Below, one piece after another: positions 26,283-35,136 of a stretch of DNA of 64,000 bases; position 1 is the stretch's first letter, and the number at the start of each line of letters is the position of its first letter. Source of the DNA: Pacificoceanicola sp049341065. Lineage in GTDB: Bacteria; Pseudomonadota; Alphaproteobacteria; Rhodobacterales; Rhodobacteraceae. Where the stretch lies: the NCBI RefSeq assembly GCF_049341065.1, contig NZ_JBMPIX010000023.1:1-64000 (forward strand). Direction: 5' to 3'. The translations under genes and the position numbers were made by a program. Below the pieces are notes generated by a model that saw only the letters and a list, made by a program, of their open reading frames with translations, was not told the DNA's origin and did no database searches.

Positions 26283-27355
26283 CCCGCACCGTTATCGAGT
26301 CGCAGACCAAGACCGCTGTGATCGGCTTTGACGAGCCGTTCTGCGTGATCGGCGAACGTATCAACCCCACGGGCCGCAAGATCCTGAACGAAGAGCTGGA
26401 GCGCGGCGATTTCAGCCGGGTCGAAGCTGATGCCATCGCGCAGGTCGCCGCAGGCGCCACGGTGCTCGACATCAACTCGGGCGCGGTGTTTTCCAACAAG
26501 ATGGCCGAGGATCCGCGTTACGCCGACAACAACTTTGTCGAACCGACGCTGATGACCCAGTTGATCGAATGCGTACAGGCCGTCACCGACAGCCCACTGT
26601 GCATCGACTCTTCCGTGCCGGGCGCCCTCGAGAATGGCCTGAAGGCCGCCAAAGGCCGCCCGCTTCTGAACTCGGTCACCGGGGAAGAGGAACGGCTTGA
26701 ACTCGTCCTCCCGCTGGTCAAAAAATACAACGTCCCGGTCGTGGCGATCTCCAACGACGACACCGGCATTTCCGAAGACCCCGAGGTGCGCTTTGCCGTC
26801 GCAAAGAAGATCGTCCAGCGCGCGGCCGATTTCGGCATCCCGGCGCATGATATCGTGGTCGATCCACTGGTCATGCCGATCGGCGCCATGGGCACCGCTG
26901 GCCTTCAGGTCTTTACCCTTGTGCGCCGCCTGCGCGAGGAGTTGGGTGTCAACACCACCTGCGGCGCCTCTAACATTTCGTTCGGACTTCCCAACCGCCA
27001 CGGCATCAACAACGCCTTCCTGCCCATGGCAATGGGCGCTGGCATGACCTCGGCGATCATGAACCCGGTTGCCCTGCCCATCGGCCCCAAGGCCATCGCC
27101 GAAAAGCGCGCCGCCGTGGAAGCCGCTGGCATCATCCTGCCGGAAGACATCGACGATGAGACCTTTGTGACCCTGTTCGGCATGGGCAGCACCAAACCGC
27201 GTCCCGGCAAGGAAATGGAGGCGATCCGCGCTGCCAACTTCCTGACCAACAACGACGAGTCAGGCGGCGAATGGATCAAGTTCAACAAAGCTCCGAGCGA
27301 AGGCGGCTCGGGGCGTGCGGGCGGGCGTCGCGGCGGACGTCGCGGGCGCGCCTGA
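26279..27355 (+). CDS. Methyltetrahydrofolate:corrinoid methyltransferase, pterin-binding
   Basis: The 358-aa protein is a pterin-binding TIM barrel of the dihydropteroate synthase/MetH class: VIGERINPTGRKILNEEL, LDINSGAVF, CIDSSVPGALENGL, LLNSVTGEEER and VPVVAISNDDTGIS. It transfers the methyl of 5-methyl-THF to a corrinoid. It stands alone, without homocysteine- or B12-binding domains, so it is a candidate pterin module of a split methionine synthase. The last 20 residues are a Gly/Arg-rich tail (GGRRGGRRGRA), unusual for the family. It ends the operon before a strong terminator. Confidence 0.85.
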   Translation: MTRTVIESQTKTAVIGFDEPFCVIGERINPTGRKILNEELERGDFSRVEADAIAQVAAGATVLDINSGAVFSNKMAEDPRYADNNFVEPTLMTQLIECVQAVTDSPLCIDSSVPGALENGLKAAKGRPLLNSVTGEEERLELVLPLVKKYNVPVVAISNDDTGISEDPEVRFAVAKKIVQRAADFGIPAHDIVVDPLVMPIGAMGTAGLQVFTLVRRLREELGVNTTCGASNISFGLPNRHGINNAFLPMAMGAGMTSAIMNPVALPIGPKAIAEKRAAVEAAGIILPEDIDDETFVTLFGMGSTKPRPGKEMEAIRAANFLTNNDESGGEWIKFNKAPSEGGSGRAGGRRGGRRGRA

Positions 27356-27375
27356 TCTCGGACCACGACCAAATG

Positions 27376-27405
27376 AAAAGGGCCGCGCAAGCGGCTCTTT
27401 TTTTT
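27376..27405 (+). terminator. Rho-independent terminator of the one-carbon operon
   Basis: An 11-bp stem (AAAAGGGCCGC with GCGGCTCTTTT, one G-U pair) closes on a GCAA tetraloop and is followed by more U residues to 27405. It directly follows the methyltransferase stop and borders the end of the convergent nuclease gene. Confidence 0.9.
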
Positions 27406-28291
27406 AATACAAATCCCGAAATTCCGCCACGACGGCAGCATGGTCGCTGGCATGTGGACGGTGCCAGCCCGTTCCGGCCAGTCGTGGGCCATGATAGCGC
27501 GCCGTTTCGCGTCCAAGGCCGCAGCGCAGCACCTCGGGTAACACGTCCGGATAGCGCGCGGCCAAGGCTGGCGAGGCGATCAACCCGTCTGGCCCGTGAT
27601 AGCGACGCGCATGAGGATCGAAATAGGTCCAGCGCTCGACATCAGGCAAGCGCGCCAGCAGGTTCACCCCAAGCGCTTCAAGAGGGGCAACCGCGCGCTC
27701 CTGTCCGTCCGGTTCGTTCAAATCGCCCGCCACCAGCCAAAGCGGCCCTGCTTGTCCCACCAAGTGCGCCACCGCCTGCGCTTCAAGCCGGCGCACTTCC
27801 CATGCCTTGGCGGCATCCGGGTAAGGCGCTTTGAAATGCACGACAAACAGGCTGAGGTCACCAAAGCGCACCTCAAGGCAATCGCGCCGAAAGATCGGCA
27901 ATGCAGGATCTATCCCTTCCGGAGCTTCTTGCCCCAGTTCTTCCGGTGACAGTCCGGCGTGGCTTTGCGCGCTGTCCCAAGGCCGGCGTGCCATGACCGC
28001 CAAATCCAGCCCGCGCCCGTCATTGCCCGGCAGGCACAAACGAAACGGGTATTCCATGCCAAGCGGCACCAAGTGCCGGTCGTGAAAGAAATCAAGGCTT
28101 TTCTGGTCAAAGACCTCTTGCATCGCGACAACATCCGCACCTGTCCGCGCCAGCAACTCGGCCGTCAATCGACGGTCTTCTGCGTCCAGCGCGGCGTCTT
28201 CTGTATCGTCGCGATCACGGGCGCCAAAAAGATGCGGCCCGCCATCGGACAAGAGGCGCATATTCTGCATGTTCAGGCTGGCAATCCGCAC
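27404..28291 (-). CDS. Endonuclease/exonuclease/phosphatase family protein
   Basis: The 295-aa EEP-fold protein begins MRIASLNMQNMRLL (the LNxxN metal site), with ADVVAMQEVF (catalytic Glu), LVAGDLNEPDG (GDxN) and the terminal HASDHAAVVAEF (SDH motif). All four EEP hallmarks are present, so it should be an active metal-dependent phosphodiesterase. No signal peptide is seen. Whether it acts on DNA, RNA or a small phosphoester is unknown. Confidence 0.85.
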   Translation of the reverse strand: MRIASLNMQNMRLLSDGGPHLFGARDRDDTEDAALDAEDRRLTAELLARTGADVVAMQEVFDQKSLDFFHDRHLVPLGMEYPFRLCLPGNDGRGLDLAVMARRPWDSAQSHAGLSPEELGQEAPEGIDPALPIFRRDCLEVRFGDLSLFVVHFKAPYPDAAKAWEVRRLEAQAVAHLVGQAGPLWLVAGDLNEPDGQERAVAPLEALGVNLLARLPDVERWTYFDPHARRYHGPDGLIASPALAARYPDVLPEVLRCGLGRETARYHGPRLAGTGWHRPHASDHAAVVAEFRDLY

Positions 28292-28377
28292 GTTTCGACC
28301 TCAGGCTCAGATCCGGCCCGCATCATGCGGTCGGCGAGCCGCACAGGCAACGTGGCCATTCGCCCGGTCGCTGTTTC

Positions 28378-28632
28378 TCAGCAGCGGCGCGAGCAGAGAT
28401 TTTCGCAAGGGATTCCATCGCGGTCGCCGTCACGCTTGGTCTGCCCGCATTGCAGCAGCTTGTAGCAGGCCTCGGCGCAAGAGCTAAGCCGTTTGCAACT
28501 GACATCCCGACAATCAAAGGCCTGCGTCGTGCGAAAGGCGTTCAAACGCTCGGTTGGGCTGCGTTCCTCGGCAGGCTCTGCCCAAGCGGGCAGAGCTACA
28601 AAAAGAGCCGCCAAGATAATCTTGAAGGGCAT
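28378..28632 (-). CDS. Small exported excalibur-domain protein
   Basis: The 84-aa protein has a signal peptide (MPFKIILAALFVALPAWA) and a Cys-rich mature part ending CGQTKRDGDRDGIPCENLC, the calcium-binding excalibur signature DxDxDGxxCE. Six or more cysteines probably form disulfides in the periplasm. The ATG at 28632 is chosen; a TTG at 28656 would extend it by 8 residues. It lies between mfd and the EEP gene on the same strand. Confidence 0.8.
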   Translation of the reverse strand: MPFKIILAALFVALPAWAEPAEERSPTERLNAFRTTQAFDCRDVSCKRLSSCAEACYKLLQCGQTKRDGDRDGIPCENLCSRRC

Positions 28633-28703
28633 GATGTGACCAAATTTGTTAACCAATTGTTAACTCTTTAGGCCGGGTTACAGGAGCAAGACAAGCCCCG
28701 GTT

Positions 28704-31700
28704 TCAGGCGCCTTCCTTGCGCCGCTTGATCGTTCCCGCCGCTTCGGCCAGATCACGGGCGATGGCAAAGGCCCCTTGGATCCTGGCCTTTTCAGTGGAC
28801 CAATCGCGGCGCACAACGATCTTGTTGTCCTTGATCTTGGCCAGACCGTTCTGAGCCTTGATGAAATCCACAAGTCCCTCGGGGCGCGCGAATTTGTCGT
28901 TGTGGAACTGAACGGTCGCCCCCTTGGGTCCGCCATCCAGCTTGGCAATCCCGGCGCGTTTGCACATCGCCTTGATCCGCACGACCAGCAGCAGGGTGTT
29001 CACCTCGCGCGGCAGTTTGCCGAAACGGTCGATCAGCTCGGCGGCAAACCCTTCAAGCTCCACCTTGGTGGTCAGCGAGGACAGGCGGCGATACAGGCCC
29101 AGACGCACGTCGAGGTCGGGCACAAAGCTCTCGGGGATCAGCACCGGCACACCCAGATTGATCTGCGGCGCCCATTGCCCATCGTCCTCGGTCAGCCCTT
29201 CCATCTGGCCGCTGCGGATCTTGGCAATCGCCTCCTCCAGCATCGACTGGTACAGCTCATAGCCGACGTCGCGCATCTGGCCGGACTGTTCTTCGCCCAG
29301 CAGGTTGCCCGCCCCGCGAATGTCCAGATCCTGAGAAGCAAGGTTGAACCCCGCCCCCAGCGTATCAAGGCTGCCCAACACGCGCAGGCGCTTTTCGGCA
29401 GTCGCTGTCAACTTGGCGCGCGGTTTCGTCGTCAGATAGGCATAGGCCCGCGTCTTGGAGCGCCCCACCCGGCCCCGGATCTGGTACAGCTGGCTCAGGC
29501 CGAACATATCCGCGCGGTGCACGACCATGGTGTTCGCCGTCGGGATATCCAGACCGGATTCAACAATGGTTGTCGCCAGAAGCACGTCGTATTTGCCGTC
29601 ATAAAAGGCGTTCATCCGCTCGTCCAGCTCGCCCGCGGCCATCTGGCCATGGGCAATGACATAGCTGACCTCGGGAACCTGTTCCTTGAGGAACGCTTCG
29701 ATCTCGGGCAGATCAGTGATGCGCGGCACAACATAGAAGGACTGCCCGCCGCGATAATGTTCGCGCAGCAGCGCCTCGCGGATCGTCACGGGATCGAATT
29801 CGGACACATAGGTGCGGATCGCCAGACGGTCGACCGGGGGCGTGCCGATGATCGACAGATCGCGCACGCCGGTCAGCGACAGTTGCAAGGTGCGCGGGAT
29901 CGGCGTTGCGGTCAGGGTCAGCACGTGGATGTCGCTGCGCAGCTGTTTCAGGCGCTCTTTGTGCTGCACGCCAAAGTGCTGTTCCTCGTCGATGATCAGC
30001 AGGCCAAGGTTGTTGAACCGAATGCCCTTGGCCAGCAAAGCATGCGTGCCCACGGCGATATCGACGGTCCCACGGGAAATCCCCTCGCGCGTCAAAGCGG
30101 CCTGTTTCGTGCCGACAAAGCGCGACAAAGGCGCGACCTGTAGAGGAAATCCCCGAAATCGTTCAGCAAATGACCTGTAATGCTGACGCGCCAGCAGGGT
30201 TGTGGGTGCGATCACCGCCACCTGAACGCCCGACATGGCGGCTACAAAGGCCGCGCGCATCGCCACCTCGGTCTTGCCAAAGCCAACGTCGCCGCAGATC
30301 AGGCGATCCATTGGCTGCCCCGAGTGCATGTCCTGCATCACGTCATTGATCGCGCCAAGCTGGTCGTCGGTTTCCTGATAGGGAAAGCGCGCGGCAAAGC
30401 TTTCGTTGGCACCCGGGGGCGGGTCCATCACGGGGGCTTTGCGCAGGGCGCGTTCGGCAGCGATGCGGATCAGGCGATCCGCCATTTCGCGGATGCGTTC
30501 CTTGAGCTTGGCCTTCTTGGCCTGCCAAGCGCCGCCGCCAAGACGGTCAAGCAGGCCCTCTTCGTGGCCGTACTTGGACAGCAGTTCGATATTCTCGACC
30601 GGCAAATACAGCTTGGCGTTTTCGGCGTATTCGAGGCTGATGCATTCATGCGCCGCGCCCGCCGCCGTGATCACCTCAAGCCCCTGATACCGCCCGATGC
30701 CGTGATCGACATGGACCACCAGATCGCCGGGTGTCAGGCTTTGGTGTTCGGTCAGGAAATTCTCGGCCCGGCGTTTCTTGCGCGGTTGGCGGATCAGGCG
30801 ATCGCCCAGAACGTCCTGCTCTGAGATCACCGTTATCTTGCCGTGCTGCCAAGGCGCTTCAAAACCCGCCTCAAGCGCCCAGACCGCCAGATGCAGGCCG
30901 CGTTTACCAAGCCGGGTGCCGTTGCTGATTGGAACCGCCTCGGCCAGCCCTTCGTCTTCGATCAGGCCGGTCAGACGTTCCCGCGCGCCTTCGGAATATG
31001 AGGCGATCAGCACGGGTCCGTCCTGAAGCTTTGCCTTCACATGCTCTGCCAAGGCTCCGAAAAGGCTAATACTTTCCTGCTGCCGTTCCGGCGCAAAGTT
31101 CCGCCCGATGCGCCCGCCCGCGTCCACGACACCCGGCCCGCTGGCCTGCGGCAAGGGATGCAGTTGCACGGCCCGCCGATCGCCCAATGCCCCAAGCCAT
31201 GCTTCATCGTCCAGATACAGCTGATCCGGCGGGATCGGCTTGTAGACCGAACTGCCCATGGTTTTTTTCTGCGCCATGGCCAAGCGGCGGGTTTCGTATT
31301 GATCCTCGATGCTGTCCCAACGCGACAGGCGCGCGGCGGTCAGTTGATCATCCATCACCACAGGTGCATTCGGGAGGTAGTCGAACAGGGTTTCAAGCCG
31401 CGCATGGAAGAACGGCAGCCAATGTTCGATGCCCTGATGTTTGCGGCCCGCGCTCACCGCCTCGTACAGCGGATCGTCGGTGCCCGCTGCGCCAAACTCG
31501 ATCCGATAGTTCTGCCGGAACCGGGTGATACCGGCCTCGTCCAGAATAACCTCGGAGACCGGGGCGAGTTCGACCAGATCAAGCTTTTCGGTGGTGCGCT
31601 GGGACACCGGATCAAAGCGCCGCGCGCCATCCAGAACGTCGCCAAAGAAATCAAGCCGCACCGGCCCGCCGCTGCCCGGTGGGAAGATGTCGATGATACC

Positions 31701-32174
31701 GCCGCGAATGGCGTAGTCCCCCGGCTCGGTCACCGTGGGCGCCTGAGAAAATCCCATCCGCACCAGAAAGTTGCGCAACGCCTCTTCGTCGACGCGATCG
31801 CCGACGCGGGCGGCAAAGGCCGCCTCTTTCAATATTGACCGTGCGGGCAATCGCTGCGTGGCCGCAGAGAGCGTTGTCAGCAGGATGTATTGCCCCGGCA
31901 TTCCGTGCACCAGACCGGCCAGCGTCGCCATGCGCGCGGCGGAAATATCGGCGTTCGGCGACACCCGGTCGTAAGGCAGACAATCCCAGGCCGGGAAAGA
32001 CATCACCGGCACATCAGGCGCAAAGAACGCCAAGGCGTCGCGCATGGACGCCAGACGCTTGTCGTCGCGCGCTACATGGATCACCGGCCCATCGGCCCGC
32101 GCCATTTCCTTGAGAAGCAGAGTGGCGTCAAACCCTTCAGGGGCGCCGCCGATGGTGATGCTGTTTTTTGCCAT
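28704..32174 (-). CDS. mfd: Transcription-repair coupling factor
   Basis: Mfd removes RNA polymerase stalled at DNA lesions and recruits UvrA. The 1156-aa protein has all modules in order: an N-terminal UvrB-like part (residues 1-370), a CarD-like RNA-polymerase-binding domain (GDLVVHVDHGIGRYQGLEVI), a RecG-like helicase with Walker A GDVGFGKTEVAMRAA, DEEQHFGV box and TATPIPRTLQLSL, ending with the TRCF domain. The start is taken at the ATG 32174 rather than the TTG at 32183. It is transcribed with, or next to, the small membrane protein upstream. Confidence 0.97.
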   Translation of the reverse strand: MAKNSITIGGAPEGFDATLLLKEMARADGPVIHVARDDKRLASMRDALAFFAPDVPVMSFPAWDCLPYDRVSPNADISAARMATLAGLVHGMPGQYILLTTLSAATQRLPARSILKEAAFAARVGDRVDEEALRNFLVRMGFSQAPTVTEPGDYAIRGGIIDIFPPGSGGPVRLDFFGDVLDGARRFDPVSQRTTEKLDLVELAPVSEVILDEAGITRFRQNYRIEFGAAGTDDPLYEAVSAGRKHQGIEHWLPFFHARLETLFDYLPNAPVVMDDQLTAARLSRWDSIEDQYETRRLAMAQKKTMGSSVYKPIPPDQLYLDDEAWLGALGDRRAVQLHPLPQASGPGVVDAGGRIGRNFAPERQQESISLFGALAEHVKAKLQDGPVLIASYSEGARERLTGLIEDEGLAEAVPISNGTRLGKRGLHLAVWALEAGFEAPWQHGKITVISEQDVLGDRLIRQPRKKRRAENFLTEHQSLTPGDLVVHVDHGIGRYQGLEVITAAGAAHECISLEYAENAKLYLPVENIELLSKYGHEEGLLDRLGGGAWQAKKAKLKERIREMADRLIRIAAERALRKAPVMDPPPGANESFAARFPYQETDDQLGAINDVMQDMHSGQPMDRLICGDVGFGKTEVAMRAAFVAAMSGVQVAVIAPTTLLARQHYRSFAERFRGFPLQVAPLSRFVGTKQAALTREGISRGTVDIAVGTHALLAKGIRFNNLGLLIIDEEQHFGVQHKERLKQLRSDIHVLTLTATPIPRTLQLSLTGVRDLSIIGTPPVDRLAIRTYVSEFDPVTIREALLREHYRGGQSFYVVPRITDLPEIEAFLKEQVPEVSYVIAHGQMAAGELDERMNAFYDGKYDVLLATTIVESGLDIPTANTMVVHRADMFGLSQLYQIRGRVGRSKTRAYAYLTTKPRAKLTATAEKRLRVLGSLDTLGAGFNLASQDLDIRGAGNLLGEEQSGQMRDVGYELYQSMLEEAIAKIRSGQMEGLTEDDGQWAPQINLGVPVLIPESFVPDLDVRLGLYRRLSSLTTKVELEGFAAELIDRFGKLPREVNTLLLVVRIKAMCKRAGIAKLDGGPKGATVQFHNDKFARPEGLVDFIKAQNGLAKIKDNKIVVRRDWSTEKARIQGAFAIARDLAEAAGTIKRRKEGA

Positions 32175-32222
32175 GTCGGTCAAATGGCCCGAGCGCCTCG
32201 CGGCGTCAATGGCGGGCTGCGC

Positions 32223-32750
32223 CTAACCGCCCAAAACATGCGCCGAGAGGTTCTGGTACATGCCCCAAAGCGCCGTGCAAAAGATCGAAGCCATGCCGAT
32301 GAATTGCACCAATGTCCGGTGAATCCGCAACCGGCGCCAGAGCGCCTCGCCCTGCCCTTCGCCGCTCTGAATGCGCCGCGAGGACGCGATGCTCAGCAAA
32401 CCCACCAGCGTCAAAGGAAAGCCCAGTAGAAACAGCGCCTGCGCCATTTCCACGTCGTAATAAAAGCCCAGAATGGCCAGCCCCGTCAAACAAGCTGACC
32501 CAAGCGCCGTCAGCCAAAGCCCGGCCTCTTCCGCGATGAAAATCAGGCGGTTGGTGTTGATCCGCACCAGATCCTCAAGATCGGTTTCCGCCTGCCCGCC
32601 ATTGCGCCGCGCCCGCGCCACCATGTCAAAAGGCACCCCCAGCACCCAATGGCTTGCAGAGGACCAGACCACCGCCAACACGATCCAGAACCACAGGTTC
32701 GAGAACGACCGCATGTCGATCACTTCAAATACGGTTTTGTACCAGTCCAA
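32223..32750 (-). CDS. Four-helix membrane protein, unknown function
   Basis: The protein has four hydrophobic segments (LWFWIVLAVVWSSASHWVLG, LWLTALGSACLTGLAILGFYY, LFLLGFPLTLVGLLSIA, VQFIGMASIFCTALWGMY). I place the start at a TTG giving MDWYKTVFEVIDMRSF, the form I recall for Roseobacter relatives; an ATG at 32714 or 32825 is also possible. Relatives are sometimes annotated as a SufBCD complex component, which I cannot support from sequence. It is divergent from hemB and 48 bp before mfd. Confidence 0.65.
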   Translation of the reverse strand: MDWYKTVFEVIDMRSFSNLWFWIVLAVVWSSASHWVLGVPFDMVARARRNGGQAETDLEDLVRINTNRLIFIAEEAGLWLTALGSACLTGLAILGFYYDVEMAQALFLLGFPLTLVGLLSIASSRRIQSGEGQGEALWRRLRIHRTLVQFIGMASIFCTALWGMYQNLSAHVLGG

Positions 32751-32861
32751 GCGCCCGTCTTTCTTCCTGCGAGAACCGCGCGGCGCAAAATTGCTGCGCG
32801 GCTCTTGTGAGACCGGCCATTCCATGCCACCCAAAGGGTGCGTTTACAAGGACCAAGCCCC

Positions 32862-33860
32862 ATGAAACCGACAATTGCCGCTTTCCCTGCCACACGTTTG
32901 CGCCGTCTGCGCCGGACCCCGGCGATCCGCGCCCTTGTGCAAGAGACCACTCTGTCGCCCGCCGATTTCATCTGGCCCGTTTTTGTCCGCGATGGGACCG
33001 GCATTGTCGAGCCCATCGGATCCATGCCCGGAGTGAACCGGCTGTCGGTGGACAAGGTGGTCGAAGCGGCAATCGAAGCCCATGCCCTTGGCATCCCGGC
33101 GATCTGCCTGTTTCCCTACACCGATCCCGCGCTGAAAACCGAAGATTGCGCCGAGGCGTGGAACCCGCAGAACCTGTCCAACCGCGCCACACGCGCGATC
33201 AAGGAAGCGGTGCCCGACATGGCGGTGATGACAGACGTGGCGCTTGATCCTTACAACATCAACGGCCACGACGGCTTTGTCGAAGATGGCGAGATCGTCA
33301 ATGACCGCACCGTCGAAGCGCTGGTCAAACAGGCACTGTCTCAGGCCGATGCGGGGGCCGACATCATCGGCCCTTCGGACATGATGGACGGGCGCATTGG
33401 CGCACTGCGCAGCGCACTGGAGGAGGCCGGCCATCAAAACGTGCTGCTGCTTTCCTATGCGGCCAAGTTTGCCAGCGCCTTCTATGGCCCGTTTCGCGAC
33501 GCGGTGGGCGCGTCCGGCGCGCTCAAAGGCGACAAGAAAACCTATCAGCAGGATCCGGGAAATTCGGACGAAGCCATGCGGCTGATCCACCGGGATCTGT
33601 CGGAAGGGGCCGATATGGTCATGGTCAAACCGGGCATGCCCTATTTGGATATCTGCCGCCGCGCCAAGGACATGTTCGGCGCGCCGACCTTTGCCTATCA
33701 GGTTTCCGGCGAATACGCGATGCTCGCCGGCGCCGGCGAGCGCGGCTGGGTCGATGGCGACAAGGTCATGATGGAAAGCCTGATGTCCTTCAAGCGCGCG
33801 GGCTGCGATGGCGTGCTGACCTATTTCGCCCCCGCCGCCGCACGCATCCTGCAAGGATAG
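32862..33860 (+). CDS. hemB: Delta-aminolevulinic acid dehydratase (porphobilinogen synthase)
   Basis: HemB condenses two aminolevulinates into porphobilinogen, the second step of tetrapyrrole synthesis, serving haem and B12. The 332-aa protein has SYAAKFASAFYGPFRDA and DMVMVKPGMPYLDI, both with Schiff-base lysines. The zinc-site cysteines of the E. coli enzyme are replaced (ALDPYNINGHDGF), as in Rhodobacter, giving the non-zinc type. AAGGA lies 9 nt before the ATG; the longer frame from 32838 is rejected. Confidence 0.96.
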   Translation: MKPTIAAFPATRLRRLRRTPAIRALVQETTLSPADFIWPVFVRDGTGIVEPIGSMPGVNRLSVDKVVEAAIEAHALGIPAICLFPYTDPALKTEDCAEAWNPQNLSNRATRAIKEAVPDMAVMTDVALDPYNINGHDGFVEDGEIVNDRTVEALVKQALSQADAGADIIGPSDMMDGRIGALRSALEEAGHQNVLLLSYAAKFASAFYGPFRDAVGASGALKGDKKTYQQDPGNSDEAMRLIHRDLSEGADMVMVKPGMPYLDICRRAKDMFGAPTFAYQVSGEYAMLAGAGERGWVDGDKVMMESLMSFKRAGCDGVLTYFAPAAARILQG

Positions 33861-33965
33861 CGGCGCTCCGCCGAGCGACCACATGATATGGTGACAAGAG
33901 CCTCCGCCATGCGTATAACGTGAATTAACCGGAACATAATCCGGACCCGAGGCTTTGGCAAAAGA

Positions 33966-34547
33966 ATGAGCAGACAGATGACATTTACACGACGCACCCT
34001 TTCCCGGCGCAACCTGGCCCTTGGCCTTTGCGCCGTTCCGTTTCTCGCCGCCTGCGGCAATGGCATTGGCGGCCGCGGCCCGGCCACCATCGACGCACGC
34101 GTCGATGCGACGCTGAGCCAGATGTATTCCGATTATCCGGCGACACAGGGCCTTGCGTCCAAGGCGGCGGGCATTCTGGTGATGCCGCTTGTCACCGAAG
34201 CTGGCCTTGGCTTCGGCGGCGGTTATGGCCGCGGTGCCCTGCGTGTCGGCGGCGCGACTGTGGATTATTACTCGGTCACCAAGGCCTCGGGCGGGCTTCA
34301 GATCGGCGCCCAGCAATACGCCCATGTGCTGTTCTTCATGACCGAAGAGGCGCTGCAGACCTTCCGTCGTTCGCCCGGCTATGCGGCTGGGGCCAACATC
34401 GAGTATGCGATCCCCGAGCGCGGCGAGACGCTTGCCGCCGAGACGACAACCTCGCTGGCCCCGGTCATCGCGGTGATCTTCGGACAGGCGGGCCTGCGGA
34501 TTGGCGCGACGCTGGAAGGCGTGAAGTACACCCGCATCATCCCTTGA
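33966..34547 (+). CDS. SYLF (YSC84-type) domain lipoprotein
   Basis: The 193-aa protein has a lipoprotein signal with twin arginines upstream (RRTLSRRNLALGLCAVPFLAACGN, Cys about residue 35) and a SYLF/YSC84 domain (AAGILVMPLVTEAGLGFGGGYGRGALRVGG... YYSVTKASGGLQIGAQQYA...). SYLF proteins bind lipids or actin in eukaryotes; in bacteria their role is unclear and they are typically in the envelope. The ATG at 33966 or 33978 could start it. It is a separate gene after hemB. Confidence 0.88.
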   Translation: MSRQMTFTRRTLSRRNLALGLCAVPFLAACGNGIGGRGPATIDARVDATLSQMYSDYPATQGLASKAAGILVMPLVTEAGLGFGGGYGRGALRVGGATVDYYSVTKASGGLQIGAQQYAHVLFFMTEEALQTFRRSPGYAAGANIEYAIPERGETLAAETTTSLAPVIAVIFGQAGLRIGATLEGVKYTRIIP

Positions 34548-34583
34548 TACGCCCATTCCAGCGTGAGCGTTACGGTCGATAAA

Positions 34584-34611
34584 GGGGGCTTTTCGGAACG
34601 AAAAGACCCCC
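34584..34611. terminator. Hairpin between SYLF gene and usg
   Basis: GGGGGCTTTTCG and CGAAAAG-A-CCCCC pair over 12 bp with one bulged A and a GAA loop. It lies between convergent genes, 36 nt past the SYLF stop. It is likely a bidirectional terminator, though the U tract on either strand is short. Confidence 0.6.
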
Positions 34612-34670
34612 GTCCAGCTCAATTGCCTTCACGGACATAGCCCGCGCGCGCCCTTCCGGAGCGCGGGCAT

Positions 34671-34940
34671 TCAATGATAGTGGAATTCCCCCACCACATT
34701 GCGCCATTCCCCCGGTGAGATCATCTTGCGATGCGTGAACCGGATCGAATGCAGCGGCCCCTCAATCTCGTCCTGCCAAAACTCGATGAATTTGAACAGC
34801 CGCGGGTGATCCGGCGCAAGATCGTAGTCCTGCCAGATGAACGTGTTCAGCACGTGGGCATAGTCCGGCATGTGGTAAAAGAATTCGGCCGTGGTCAGCC
34901 CATAGCCTTTCAACATCAGTTCCGTTTCGCTGGTCGGCAT
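34671..34940 (-). CDS. usg: Usg family protein
   Basis: The 89-aa protein shows the conserved Usg pattern KGYGLTTAEFFYHMPDYAHVLNTFIWQDYD, DHPRLFKFIEFWQDEIEGPLHSI and the WRNVVGEF tail. Usg is a small alphaproteobacterial protein originally named from a tryptophan-cluster neighbour in Caulobacter; its function is unknown. It is divergent from gyrA with about 200 bp between. Confidence 0.92.
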   Translation of the reverse strand: MPTSETELMLKGYGLTTAEFFYHMPDYAHVLNTFIWQDYDLAPDHPRLFKFIEFWQDEIEGPLHSIRFTHRKMISPGEWRNVVGEFHYH

Positions 34941-35136
34941 TGCGACACCTCAATGATTTTTGCCTGAGAAAAGAATTCTGCGCGCCAAATCTTTACTTTT
35001 CAATAAAAACAGCATGTTAGCAGGCCTCCTTGTCGGCTGCCAAAATCGCACCGCCCGCTGCCATTGCACCCTACAACTTGTCTAGGGTATAACCTCTGAC
35101 AACAAGATATGGCAGACCAACGGACAGGCTACACTC

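Noticed and set aside
28776..30143. 455-aa frame antisense to mfd
   Set aside because: A shadow of the conserved mfd helicase region.
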